In this document: one piece after another, positions 41,794-49,582 of the stretch
Layout: every line of letters starts with the position of its first letter
Numbering within the stretch: the stretch's first letter is position 1
Source: UBA5195 sp034432755
GTDB taxonomy: Bacteria > Chloroflexota > Anaerolineae > Anaerolineales > Villigracilaceae
Length of the DNA: 64,000 nucleotides
Direction: 5' to 3'
NCBI GenBank assembly: GCA_034432755.1
Contig: DAOUBQ010000091.1
Span: 1-64,000 of the forward strand
Translations under genes and position numbers: made by a program
Notes under the pieces: model-generated
Told to the model about the DNA's origin: nothing
The model's database searches: none
What the model saw: only the letters and a program-made list of their open reading frames with translations

Positions 41794-43335
41794 ATGAACT
41801 TCCTTCTCGAACCCCTTTCCATTGTGACTTTCTTCCCGCTGTTGGGCGTGCTGGCGCTTCTGTTTCTCAAATCGGAGCAAAAAGCTGCCCTGCGCTGGAC
41901 AGCCCTGGTCACTTCGCTCGTGACGTTTCTGATTTCGCTATGGGCTTTCTTCTTCAGCGGCCTGTACAATCCGGCCAGCGGCGGCCTGCAGCTGGTTGCC
42001 AAATACGACTGGATTAACGTCGCCGGCTGGGACATCCGCTACTATCTGGCGGCGGATGGCCTTTCCATCCTGCTCATCCTGCTGACGACCTTCCTGACCC
42101 CAATTGCCATCCTCTCCACCTGGACGGCGGTCGAAGATCGCGTCAAAGACTTCATGCTCTTCTTCCTGCTGCTCGAAGTCGGCATGACGGGCGTGTTCGT
42201 CGCCCAAGATTTGTTCCTGTTCTACATTTTTTGGGAATTTACCCTCGTGCCGATGTATTTCCTGATTGGCATGTGGGGCGGCCCCAACCGGCTCTATGCG
42301 GCGGTCAAGTTCTTCCTCTACACAATGGCTGGTTCGATTTTGATGCTGCTTGCCATCCTGTGGCTGGGAATCAACGGCGGCACCTTCTCTGTGCCTGATT
42401 TGGTCGCCCAGGGGGACATTCCGGCGGATGTCCAGATGTGGCTCTTCATTGCCTTTGCCGCTGCCTTCGCCATCAAAGTCCCCATGTGGCCGCTGCACTC
42501 CTGGCTGCCCGATGCGCACGTCGAAGCGCCGACGGCTGGCTCGGTCATCCTGGCGGGCGTCCTGCTCAAAATGGGCACCTACGGCTTCTTACGCTTCAAC
42601 CTGCCGCTCTTCCCCGAAGCCAGCGTGCAGGCTGCGCCGGTGATTGGCTGGCTGGCAGTCATTGGCATTCTCTACGGCGCGGCGGTCTCCTTCGCGCAAA
42701 AAGATGTCAAAAAACTGGTTGCCTACTCCTCGGTCAGCCATCTCGGTTTCGTCATGCTCGGCATGTTTGCGCTCAACGCCCAGGGCGTGGCCGGCGCCAT
42801 TTTGCAAATGGTTAATCACGGCCTCAGTACGGGCGCGCTGTTCTTGCTGGTCGGCATGATTTATGAACAGACCCACACCCGCGAAATCAAATTGTATGGC
42901 GGATTGTGGAAAATCACCCCCATTTTCGGCACACTCATGCTGATTGTCTCGCTCTCGTCCATGGGCCTGCCTGGTCTGAACGGCTTTGTGGGCGAATTCA
43001 CCATCCTACTCGGCGCGTTTGGAGCGGGAATGCCGGGCAGCGTGTTTGCCGGGGCGGGCGGTTTCTGGCTGGCTGGCCTCGCCGCAATCGGCGTCATCCT
43101 GGCTGCCATTTACATCCTTTATATGTTCCAGAAAATGTTCCTCGGCCCGGCCGGTGAGATTACCCGCCATCATGCGCTTAAAGACTTGAACTGGCGCGAA
43201 ATTCTCACCCTGTTGCCGATTTTGGTCTTCATTTTTTGGATTGGCCTCTACCCCAAGCCATTCTTCGACCTGATGATGCCCGCCATTGAGAACCTGCTCG
43301 TGCCGTTTCAGACTCTTCTGATAGCAGCCCATTGA
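41794..43335 (+). CDS. nuoM: NADH-quinone oxidoreductase subunit M
   Basis: A 513-residue antiporter-like subunit with about 14 membrane segments. FWEFTLVPMYFLIGMWGG near 146-163 includes the key Glu; FAIKVPMWPLHSWLPDAHVEAPTAGSVILAG (core KVPMWPLHSWLPDAH) and AYSSVSHLGFVMLG are hallmarks. An AGG-containing leader after the heptamer array gives a weak ribosome binding site. Confidence 0.97.
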   Translation: MNFLLEPLSIVTFFPLLGVLALLFLKSEQKAALRWTALVTSLVTFLISLWAFFFSGLYNPASGGLQLVAKYDWINVAGWDIRYYLAADGLSILLILLTTFLTPIAILSTWTAVEDRVKDFMLFFLLLEVGMTGVFVAQDLFLFYIFWEFTLVPMYFLIGMWGGPNRLYAAVKFFLYTMAGSILMLLAILWLGINGGTFSVPDLVAQGDIPADVQMWLFIAFAAAFAIKVPMWPLHSWLPDAHVEAPTAGSVILAGVLLKMGTYGFLRFNLPLFPEASVQAAPVIGWLAVIGILYGAAVSFAQKDVKKLVAYSSVSHLGFVMLGMFALNAQGVAGAILQMVNHGLSTGALFLLVGMIYEQTHTREIKLYGGLWKITPIFGTLMLIVSLSSMGLPGLNGFVGEFTILLGAFGAGMPGSVFAGAGGFWLAGLAAIGVILAAIYILYMFQKMFLGPAGEITRHHALKDLNWREILTLLPILVFIFWIGLYPKPFFDLMMPAIENLLVPFQTLLIAAH

Positions 43336-43339
43336 AATT

Positions 43340-43376
43340 CCCTCACCCCGGCCCTCTCCCGAATCGAGAGGAGGGA
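43340..43376. repeat. GC-rich palindromic repeat between nuoM and nuoN
   Basis: CCCTCACCCCGG arm, CCCTCTCCC-gaatc-GAGAGGAGGGA. Intergenic member of the family found in frame at 8980, 18279 and 36711. Its right arm supplies an AGGAGGG ribosome-binding-like sequence. Confidence 0.85.
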
Positions 43377-43387
43377 AGCATGAACTT

Positions 43388-44836
43388 ATGACCCAAACCG
43401 ACTTCTCCACCATCCTCCCCGTCACCATCCTGACGGCCTGGGCCAGCCTGTTGCTCCTGGCGGACTTGTTCTTGCCGCGCGAACGAAAAGGTTCGACAGC
43501 CCTGCTGGCCGCCCTGGGCCTGGCCTTGACTTTGGGCGTCACTCTGGCACAAAGCGGGCAGGAATTTGCCCCCGGCTTTGGCAGCATGGTTGTGCGGGAT
43601 GGCTTTTCCTCTTTCTTAAACGTCCTCTTTTTGCTCACTGGCCTGCTGGGGATTGCTGTTTCGCATGGGTATAACCGCCGCATGGGGATTGAGCGTGGCG
43701 AATACTATCCCCTGATGTTATTCAGCGTGGTCGGCATGATGCTGATGGCGCAGGCCACCGACTTGATTGTGGTCTTCCTGGCGCTGGAGCTGCTTTCCTT
43801 CCCGCTGTACGTCATGGCAGCGTTTGCCTATCCAAAGCCCCAATCGGAGGAAGCCGGTCTCAAATACTTTCTACTCGGCGCGTTTTCGAGCGGGTTCGTA
43901 GTCTATGGCATTGCCCTGACCTTTGGTGCGACCGGTTCCACCGACCTGGCTTACATCCTGGCTTCCGTTTCGACGGGTGCTGCTAGCCTGCCGCTCCTGA
44001 CCGCCGGGGCCGGCCTCATCCTGGTCGGGTTCGCCTTCAAAGTTGCCGCCGTCCCCTTCCACATGTGGACTCCCGATGTTTATCAGGGCGCGCCCACTTC
44101 GGTGACCGCGTTCATGGCGGCGGGCGCTAAAACCGCCGGGTTTGCCGCTCTGCTGCGCATTTTTGGCATGGCTTTTCCGGCGCTCGCGGCAGACCTGGCC
44201 CCGGTGATGGCGATTCTCGCCGCGCTGACCATGATTCTCGGCAACGTCGTCGCCCTCGCCCAGACCGATATTAAGCGGATGCTGGCCTATTCCAGCATTG
44301 CCCAGGCCGGGTATATCCTGATGGCCTTTGCCCCCTTCGTTGATGAATCGGCCCGAACGATGGCTCTGGCGGGCGGCTTGTTCTACCTCGTTGCCTACAC
44401 CCTGGCTTCCTTTGGCTCATGGGGCGTGGTGATTGCGCTGGAGCGGGCAGAAGACAAAGGCCTGCAAATTTCTGATTACAATGGCTTGGGACGCAAACAC
44501 CCGTTGTTGGGTGCTGCCATGGCCGTTTTCATGCTCTCGCTCATTGGCCTGCCCCCCACCCTGGGGTTGGTTGGAAAAATCTACCTGTTCCGCGCCGTCA
44601 TCGAGGGCGGGTTGGCTTGGCTGGCAGTGATCGGCGCGCTGACCTCGGTGATTTCAGCCTTCTACTACTTGCGGATTGTCGTCAACATGTTCATGCGCGA
44701 GGGTCAGCCACAGGTAGAGCGCGAATGGTGGCTGGAATTCGCCATCGGCCTGACGGCAATTGTGACGGTTATCCTCAGCCTGTATCCGTTCCCGCTCTTC
44801 GATTGGGCCGCCCAGGCGGTCATGAAATTGTTTTAG
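43388..44836 (+). CDS. nuoN: NADH-quinone oxidoreductase subunit N
   Basis: A 482-residue antiporter-like subunit, about 14 membrane segments. EYYPLMLFSVVGMMLMAQATDL near 98-119, KVAAVPFHMWTPDVYQGAPTSVTAFMA (core PFHMWTPDVYQGAP) and KRMLAYSSIAQAGYILM are hallmarks. The ATG overlaps the stop of a three-codon ORF (ATG AAC TTA TGA, 43380-43391) that follows AGGAGGG of the palindromic repeat. It is the last nuo gene and is followed by a palindrome and an intrinsic terminator. Confidence 0.97.
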   Translation: MTQTDFSTILPVTILTAWASLLLLADLFLPRERKGSTALLAALGLALTLGVTLAQSGQEFAPGFGSMVVRDGFSSFLNVLFLLTGLLGIAVSHGYNRRMGIERGEYYPLMLFSVVGMMLMAQATDLIVVFLALELLSFPLYVMAAFAYPKPQSEEAGLKYFLLGAFSSGFVVYGIALTFGATGSTDLAYILASVSTGAASLPLLTAGAGLILVGFAFKVAAVPFHMWTPDVYQGAPTSVTAFMAAGAKTAGFAALLRIFGMAFPALAADLAPVMAILAALTMILGNVVALAQTDIKRMLAYSSIAQAGYILMAFAPFVDESARTMALAGGLFYLVAYTLASFGSWGVVIALERAEDKGLQISDYNGLGRKHPLLGAAMAVFMLSLIGLPPTLGLVGKIYLFRAVIEGGLAWLAVIGALTSVISAFYYLRIVVNMFMREGQPQVEREWWLEFAIGLTAIVTVILSLYPFPLFDWAAQAVMKLF

Positions 44837-44838
44837 CG

Positions 44839-44863
44839 TAGCGCAAGATATTATCTTGCGTTA
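44839..44863. repeat. CGCAAGATA-t-TATCTTGCG palindrome after nuoN
   Basis: Perfect 9-base arms (44842-44860) with partial extension outward. Related to the palindrome at 21650-21680. No T-run follows, so it is not itself a terminator. Confidence 0.7.
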
Positions 44864-44869
44864 CAAACG

Positions 44870-44895
44870 AAAGACCCCTTTACTGGGGTCTTTTT
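44870..44895. terminator. Intrinsic terminator, end of nuo operon
   Basis: Stem AAAGACCCC / GGGGTCTTT with loop TTTACT, followed by T on the + strand. It also lies just past the stop of the convergent - strand gene and may serve both. Confidence 0.9.
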
Positions 44896-45185
44896 CATTC
44901 CTCTATCAATCTGGAAAACCCGTTGTATGGCACGAGCGGAATGACCTCAAAGGCAATCAGCCCGGCCTGCACCAGCGGCAAGGTTTGCAAGACATCGCGC
45001 GCCTCATGCGCGTCGGCGCATTCGAGGATAAGAACCGCCTCGCGTTTTTCGGCGCGAAAGTAAATCTCGCGGATGATACCGGTCTGGGTCAATTCCAACA
45101 TCCGCCGGGCCTCAGCAGATAGATACGCCTCCATCAAATCTGGGTCAGCGGACGGTGATTCGTATTCCAGGGCAAGGATTTTCAT
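44895..45185 (-). CDS. YCII-like / dimeric alpha-beta barrel small protein
   Basis: A 96-residue protein starting MKILALEYESPSADPD. The central REIYFRAEKREAVLILEC and the end FEVIPLVPYNGFSRL are typical of small YCII/muconolactone-isomerase-like ferredoxin-fold proteins that dimerise. The function is not known. It is convergent with nuoN; its TGA touches the end of the shared terminator. Confidence 0.7.
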   Translation of the reverse strand: MKILALEYESPSADPDLMEAYLSAEARRMLELTQTGIIREIYFRAEKREAVLILECADAHEARDVLQTLPLVQAGLIAFEVIPLVPYNGFSRLIEE

Positions 45186-45509
45186 AGCAATTAAGGACGG
45201 ATACTACGCGGCTTTTTGTAGTGCAACATTTTGCAGTGTTCTAAATTATTCCGACAATCTAGATATGGGTATCCGTGCCGCGACACATCGTCTCCGAATG
45301 GGGGTTCATGTCGCCCCCCGTATGTTGGACACAAGCGCCAAAGGCAAGATACCCTTCGACAGGCTCAGGGCAAGAATCTCGCGCTACCGGGTAAGATGAG
45401 TTAATTATACTCACAACTCTCGCGTGCCGTGTTCTTTTGCGCAGTGTGTCCAAAGTCACAGACCAGGCCGCAGCGTTGGGCTAAAATTTGTCCGAAAGGA
45501 TAAAAACCT
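45186..45509. other. Gene-free spacer with repeats
   Basis: 324 bases without a supportable gene. It contains one copy of a small dispersed element (45305-45387) with a second repeat nested in it. A TAAAAT at 45482-45487 and GAAAGGA near 45494-45500 serve the cupin gene. Confidence 0.7.
45305..45387 (-). repeat. Dispersed element copy A with nested CTTCGACAGGCTCAGG repeat
   Basis: Matches, in inverse orientation, the element at 53985-54053: shared TTCATGTCGC, GCGCCAAAGGCAAGATA and AATCTCGCGCTAC segments. Copy A carries an extra 23 bases (45352-45374, CCCT..AGGG hairpin of the common CTTCGACAGGCTCAG type) between the last two segments and lacks the outer inverted repeat on its left. Confidence 0.7.
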
Positions 45510-45833
45510 ATGTCCACCGCTCCTAAATCCCAAAAATTATCCGTGCTTGACCTGGTTTCTTACCAGGAAGGTTCTGTTGTCAGCCGCCAGATAACCAAAG
45601 CCCAAGCCGGGAACGTGACCCTGTTTGCCTTCGATGCCGGGCAGGAACTCAGCGAACACACTGCCCCCTACGACGCACTCGTTCATATCCTTGAGGGCCA
45701 AGCCGAAATTCGCATTTCTGGGCAGCCTTATTGGCTTTCAGCGGGCGAAGCCATCATCATGCCTGCCAACGAGCCGCACGCCCTGCGCGCCACCCAGCGC
45801 TTCAAAATGCTGTTGACGATGATTCGCGCTTAA
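45510..45833 (+). CDS. Cupin domain protein
   Basis: A 107-residue single-domain cupin. The first metal-binding motif reads EHTAPYDALVHILEG and the second is AGEAIIMPANEPHALRA, with His residues in both and a Glu in the first region (ILEGQAEIRI). Small cupins of this type often bind a metal and act as sensors, isomerases or detoxifying enzymes; the role here is unknown. The ATG has GAAAGGA about 10 bases upstream. It stands alone, divergent from nothing and followed by a - strand membrane protein. Confidence 0.85.
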   Translation: MSTAPKSQKLSVLDLVSYQEGSVVSRQITKAQAGNVTLFAFDAGQELSEHTAPYDALVHILEGQAEIRISGQPYWLSAGEAIIMPANEPHALRATQRFKMLLTMIRA

Positions 45834-45928
45834 ACAACCAGCACAGCACATTTGGGGCAAAAAGAAGCGAAGCAGCCGGTAAGTTCAGAGCGGCCGCTTC
45901 GCTTCTTAATGCTGAAAACTGAAACACT

Positions 45929-46630
45929 TCAGGCGGTCAGATGATGTTTCGGCTTGGACCTGAATACTTGTCTGATAAGTTGCCGAAGCACCCTGTACCG
46001 GCGCGTTAGGAACAGTGCCATCATCAGGATGACGAGCAGGTAATACACATCGTAACTCTCCAAACCAGGCCGATTAATACCAATGAAAACATAGTGATAT
46101 ACAGCAATCATCAGGTGAGCGCCAACCGCAATCAGCAAGATGATGGCATGTGGCCTCAGGGAAAATTGCTCCACCAGCAGGGAGAGCGTTACCAGCAAGA
46201 GGAAACCCGCCAATAGAACCAGAAAATTTGTATTTCTAGGCAACATGCTTTCTTCCCCATTCTCTGGAAAAATGAAAATTTTATAAATCGCCCGGAAATA
46301 CACCAACAGGACACCGCCTAACACGCCAAATGTATAGACCTTCACGACAGTGGGCATCACCAGGTTGTACAAGGCGCGAATGCTGAAGAGCGAAACCACC
46401 CATCCCGCCAGGTAGGTAAACCCTAGTATCAGCAGAGGGGCCTCGATGACAAGGCGGTTGTTTTCCGTGTCGGTCAGGAAGCGGTAGGCCAGGTAAGCCC
46501 CGCCGATGAGGGCCACCGTCAACAGCATCCAACCAAACGCCATCACGATGGTGCTGCTCATGCTCTGCCGCGTCTGACGAATGACCCGTTCGGCTTCTTC
46601 GTCAATGAAAGGGGGTGTTTTTCCGCTCAT
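45929..46630 (-). CDS. Membrane protein, function unknown
   Basis: A 233-residue protein with about six membrane segments: near 30-52, 64-84, 94-114, 137-157, 164-184 and 196-214, and a basic C terminus (RRYRVLRQLIRQVFRSKPKHH). A cytoplasmic N-terminal helix (DEEAERVIRQTRQSM) precedes the first. The start is the second of two adjacent ATG codons (46628-46630), because GGAGG lies about five bases before it. I do not recognise the family. It is divergent from the LysM gene at 46774. Confidence 0.65.
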   Translation of the reverse strand: MSGKTPPFIDEEAERVIRQTRQSMSSTIVMAFGWMLLTVALIGGAYLAYRFLTDTENNRLVIEAPLLILGFTYLAGWVVSLFSIRALYNLVMPTVVKVYTFGVLGGVLLVYFRAIYKIFIFPENGEESMLPRNTNFLVLLAGFLLLVTLSLLVEQFSLRPHAIILLIAVGAHLMIAVYHYVFIGINRPGLESYDVYYLLVILMMALFLTRRYRVLRQLIRQVFRSKPKHHLTA

Positions 46631-46737
46631 CATTCCTCCAGGGACGGAAAATTGCAATCCAGTTGCAATGATTTTACCACTCCTATAGAGATGAAAACAC
46701 AGGCACTTCGTTCCTTCATTCCCATCACATCATTTTT

Positions 46738-46764
46738 TTGCCTGCCGGTTGGGCATGATATAAT
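46738..46764 (+). promoter_or_regulatory. Promoter of LysM protein gene, nearly leaderless
   Basis: TATAAT at 46759-46764 with TTGCCT at 46738-46743 (15-base spacing). The ATG at 46774 is 9 bases after the -10, so the transcript would have almost no leader, and no Shine-Dalgarno is present. Confidence 0.55.
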
Positions 46765-46773
46765 TTTTTTGCT

Positions 46774-47583
46774 ATGAAACGACCTCTAGTTTTTGCCACC
46801 CTTTTGCTCACCATTTTGTTCCTTGCCAGTTATTCCTTCACTGCGCAGGCCTCCGCGCCCGCCCAGGGAAGCGCATTTTCTACCCCCACCCCCCTGCCCG
46901 ATGGCCGCATTATCTACATCGTCCAACCTGGTGACAGTTGTTTTCGTATTTCTGCGCTCAGCGGTATTCCTATAGAGCAGCTGCGTTCCCTCAACCGACT
47001 TGGCGAAGACTGCGCCCTGCGCGAAGGTCAAGAATTGCTGCTTGGCATTGGCGGGCCCTCTGGCGCTACGCCAACCCCCGAAGCGCAGGCAACCCCAACG
47101 CTTGAGGTCTTGCCCACTGCAACTCAGCCGCCAGGCCAGGCTCGCGTTTGCGTGGTACTGTATGACGACATCAACGGTGACGCCCTGCGCCAGGATACTG
47201 AACCCCTGCTGGCCGGCGGCGCGTTGAGCATCAGCGGCGCATCGGGTCAATTCTCGCAAACAACCACCACCCCAGGTGGCACAGACACGCTGTGCTTCGA
47301 GAACGTGCCTCAAGGCACATACAACATCTCCATTGCCCCGCCCGAAAATTACAATCCCACTACCCAACTCAACTATGCCCTCTCCATCAATGCCGGCGAA
47401 CAGGTCGAAATCATTTTTGGCGCGCAGCAGGCCATTACCGAATTGCCCGCTGACCCCGGCGAAACCCGAGGCGGCCCCGGCAGCCTGCTCGGCATCTTGG
47501 GCCTCGGTTTTGTGCTGGCCGGTTTGGGCCTGGGCATCTTTGCCTGGCGATTTTACGGGCGCAAACCCATGTATCACAAGTAG
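46774..47583 (+). CDS. Secreted LysM protein with C-terminal membrane anchor
   Basis: A 269-residue surface protein. A signal peptide covers about residues 1-28 (basic start, hydrophobic core, ending AQASA). A LysM domain follows (IIYIVQPGDSCFRISALSG, about 46-90), then a Thr/Pro linker, then a beta-sandwich like the SdrD B / Cna-B type (VCVVLYDDINGDALRQDTEP, about 124-210), and a membrane segment at about 239-260 with a short basic tail. LysM should bind peptidoglycan or other N-acetylglucosamine glycans. Thr/Pro linkers of this kind are common in Chloroflexota exported proteins. A strong terminator follows. Confidence 0.85.
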   Translation: MKRPLVFATLLLTILFLASYSFTAQASAPAQGSAFSTPTPLPDGRIIYIVQPGDSCFRISALSGIPIEQLRSLNRLGEDCALREGQELLLGIGGPSGATPTPEAQATPTLEVLPTATQPPGQARVCVVLYDDINGDALRQDTEPLLAGGALSISGASGQFSQTTTTPGGTDTLCFENVPQGTYNISIAPPENYNPTTQLNYALSINAGEQVEIIFGAQQAITELPADPGETRGGPGSLLGILGLGFVLAGLGLGIFAWRFYGRKPMYHK

Positions 47584-47590
47584 CCTATCA

Positions 47591-47626
47591 ACGTCCCGAA
47601 AGTGAAGGAACTTTCGGGACGTTTTT
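47591..47626 (+). terminator. Intrinsic terminator
   Basis: Perfect 13-base stem (ACGTCCCGAAAGT / ACTTTCGGGACGT) with loop GAAGGA and a T-run. Nearly the same stem recurs at 56156-56192. Confidence 0.95.
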
Positions 47627-47635
47627 AATAACTTG

Positions 47636-48352
47636 ATGATGAATTCTACCGTTGCTCACACCCTGGTCGAACTCAACCACCGCTTCTACGCCGAGTTTGG
47701 GAAGAATTTCTCAGCCACGCGCCAGCGCATCCAACCGGGCGCGCGCAACATTATTTCGAGACTGCAAGGAAACGAGCGGATTCTCGACTTGGGATGTGGC
47801 AACGGTGAGTTGGCGCGCGCCCTTGCTCGGGGCGGGTTCCACGGCGAATATCTCGGCCTGGATTTCAGCCTGCCCCTGCTTCGAGACGCAGAGTCCCAAC
47901 CCGGAGCCTTCCTGGCCCACTTCCGCGCCGTTGACCTGACCTCCTCCGACTGGTCACTGAGGACTGATAACTGGTCACTCATTACTGCCTTTGCCGTCCT
48001 TCATCATATTCCCTCGCATGAACTACGCCTGAACATGCTGCGGCAGGTTCATCGGCTATTATCTCCTGGCGGGCAATTCATTCTCTCAAACTGGCAATTC
48101 TTGCACAGTGAAAAACTCAAACGGCGCATCCAGCCCTGGGAAACGGTCGGACTCTCAGTGGCGGACGTGGACGAGGGAGACTACCTGCTCGATTGGCGGG
48201 CCGGCGGCCGCGGGCTGCGCTACGCGCATCACTTTTCAGCCGAAGAACTCGCCCAATTAGCCACTGAGGCAGGATTCAGCGTGGAAGAGTCCTTCCTTTC
48301 TGACGGCGAAAACGGGCGGCTGGGACTCTATCAAACCTGGCGCAAAGGATAA
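47636..48352 (+). CDS. SAM-dependent methyltransferase
   Basis: A 238-residue class I methyltransferase. Motif I is ILDLGCGNGELARAL near 48-62; the acidic motif II (GLDFS) and AFAVLHHIPSHELR (near 118-131) follow. Substrate unknown. Residues about 105-117 (DWSLRTDNWSLIT) are encoded by an ACTGNNN heptamer array where homologues normally have a short loop before the fourth strand. Two ATG codons (47636 and 47639) are possible. The start lies only 10 bases after the upstream terminator, so its promoter must overlap that region or transcription reads through. Confidence 0.82.
   Translation: MMNSTVAHTLVELNHRFYAEFGKNFSATRQRIQPGARNIISRLQGNERILDLGCGNGELARALARGGFHGEYLGLDFSLPLLRDAESQPGAFLAHFRAVDLTSSDWSLRTDNWSLITAFAVLHHIPSHELRLNMLRQVHRLLSPGGQFILSNWQFLHSEKLKRRIQPWETVGLSVADVDEGDYLLDWRAGGRGLRYAHHFSAEELAQLATEAGFSVEESFLSDGENGRLGLYQTWRKG
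47949..47987. repeat. In-frame ACTGNNN heptamer array in a methyltransferase gene
   Basis: ACTGGTC, ACTGAGG, ACTGATA, ACTGGTC, ACTCATT, then ACTG. The array is part of the coding frame. Confidence 0.8.
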
Positions 48353-48355
48353 GCG

Positions 48356-49582
48356 ATGAAATTATCCCCCAAGCGCAGCGCGATGGCTTTCGTGACCATT
48401 TTCTTCCTGGGCATCTTCCTGCAACTCTATTGGTATGGCCTGCTGATGGCGCAAACCGGCGGTTCGGTGGATTTTCTGAAAGATACCGATTTCCGCATCC
48501 TCTACACCGCCGGGCAGATTGCGCGTGAAGGGGACTGGAACGCAGTCTACGACTTGGAGCGCCAATTGGCAACCCAACGCCAGATGACCGGCCGGCCGCT
48601 GGAGATGGCAGATGTGTTGCCCTTCAACCATCCGCCCATGCTGTTGCCCCTGCAAGGGCTGGTTTCGCTGGCCGATTACCAGGCCGCCTACCTGCTTTGG
48701 GCGGGCGTTTCGGCGCTCATCAGCATCCTGAATGCCTGGCTGGTTTGGCAGCTGACGCGCCGCGCGGGCTGGCCGGGGCTGCCCGCCGCTTTTTTTGCGG
48801 TTCAGTCCTTTCTGTTCTACCCGATTTTCGTCAGCATCAACAAAGGGCAAGATACGGTCTTTGCGCTCATCGGGCTGACGGTTCTGCTGCGCGCCTTGCA
48901 GCAAGGCCAGGAGAAACTTTCGGGGCTGGGATTGGCCGTGTTGACCCTGCGTCCACAGTTCGCGCTGCCGCTGGCCGTCCCCTTTCTGTTCCGGCAACGA
49001 AAAACCTGGTGGTGGTTTGTTGGGTTTGCTGTTGCGCTGGTGATTTACAGCGTGCTGATGGTTGGCCTGAAAGGAGTCACCGACTTTCTGCATTTGCTGG
49101 CGCTCACCTCCAGCAATGAGACCGTCCTGATTCATCATGCCGATATGTATAACCTGAAAGGGCTGCTATTACGGCTCTTCCCGCCAATCACCATTGCAGA
49201 GGCTTCGGGCGTAGCATGGGCGGTCTTTGCGCTGGTTCTGGTGCTTTTGTGCTGGCAGTGGGCGCGCGCAGAACGGGTGGAATTTCACCACATCAGCCTG
49301 GCCGCCACCCTCAGCCTGTTTGCCTCGCCACACCTGCACTATCACGACCTCAGTTTCCTGTTCATCTCGACCCTGGGTCTATGCCTGGCCCTGACGGCCA
49401 AAGGCAGGCTCAGCCCACATCAAGCCGCCCTGCTCCTGCTGGCCGAGTCGTTCTACCTGGCAATCGTCCACATGACCCCGGCCAATTATGGGGGCGTGTA
49501 CCTGCTCATGCTTGGGCTGGCAATCCTGGCCGGGGTGGTGGGCAAAATATCTCCAAAATCACTTTCCGCAAGCACAGCATGA
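48356..49582 (+). CDS. GT87-like membrane glycosyltransferase
   Basis: A 408-residue membrane protein with about ten segments. After the first segment, DFRILYTAGQIAREGDWNAVYDLERQ and FNHPPMLLPLQGLVSL match the DUF2029/GT87 family of polyprenol-phosphate-mannose-type mannosyltransferases; the Asp in KDTDFRIL is the candidate catalytic residue. Expected to act on the outer face of the membrane. Its stop overlaps the start of a paralogue (ATGA). Acceptor unknown. Confidence 0.78.
   Translation: MKLSPKRSAMAFVTIFFLGIFLQLYWYGLLMAQTGGSVDFLKDTDFRILYTAGQIAREGDWNAVYDLERQLATQRQMTGRPLEMADVLPFNHPPMLLPLQGLVSLADYQAAYLLWAGVSALISILNAWLVWQLTRRAGWPGLPAAFFAVQSFLFYPIFVSINKGQDTVFALIGLTVLLRALQQGQEKLSGLGLAVLTLRPQFALPLAVPFLFRQRKTWWWFVGFAVALVIYSVLMVGLKGVTDFLHLLALTSSNETVLIHHADMYNLKGLLLRLFPPITIAEASGVAWAVFALVLVLLCWQWARAERVEFHHISLAATLSLFASPHLHYHDLSFLFISTLGLCLALTAKGRLSPHQAALLLLAESFYLAIVHMTPANYGGVYLLMLGLAILAGVVGKISPKSLSASTA

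Noticed and set aside
49216..49578. Long N-terminal extension of the second GT87 protein
   Set aside because: It overlaps the previous coding sequence in another frame; the ATGA-overlapping ATG at 49579 starts the homologous part.
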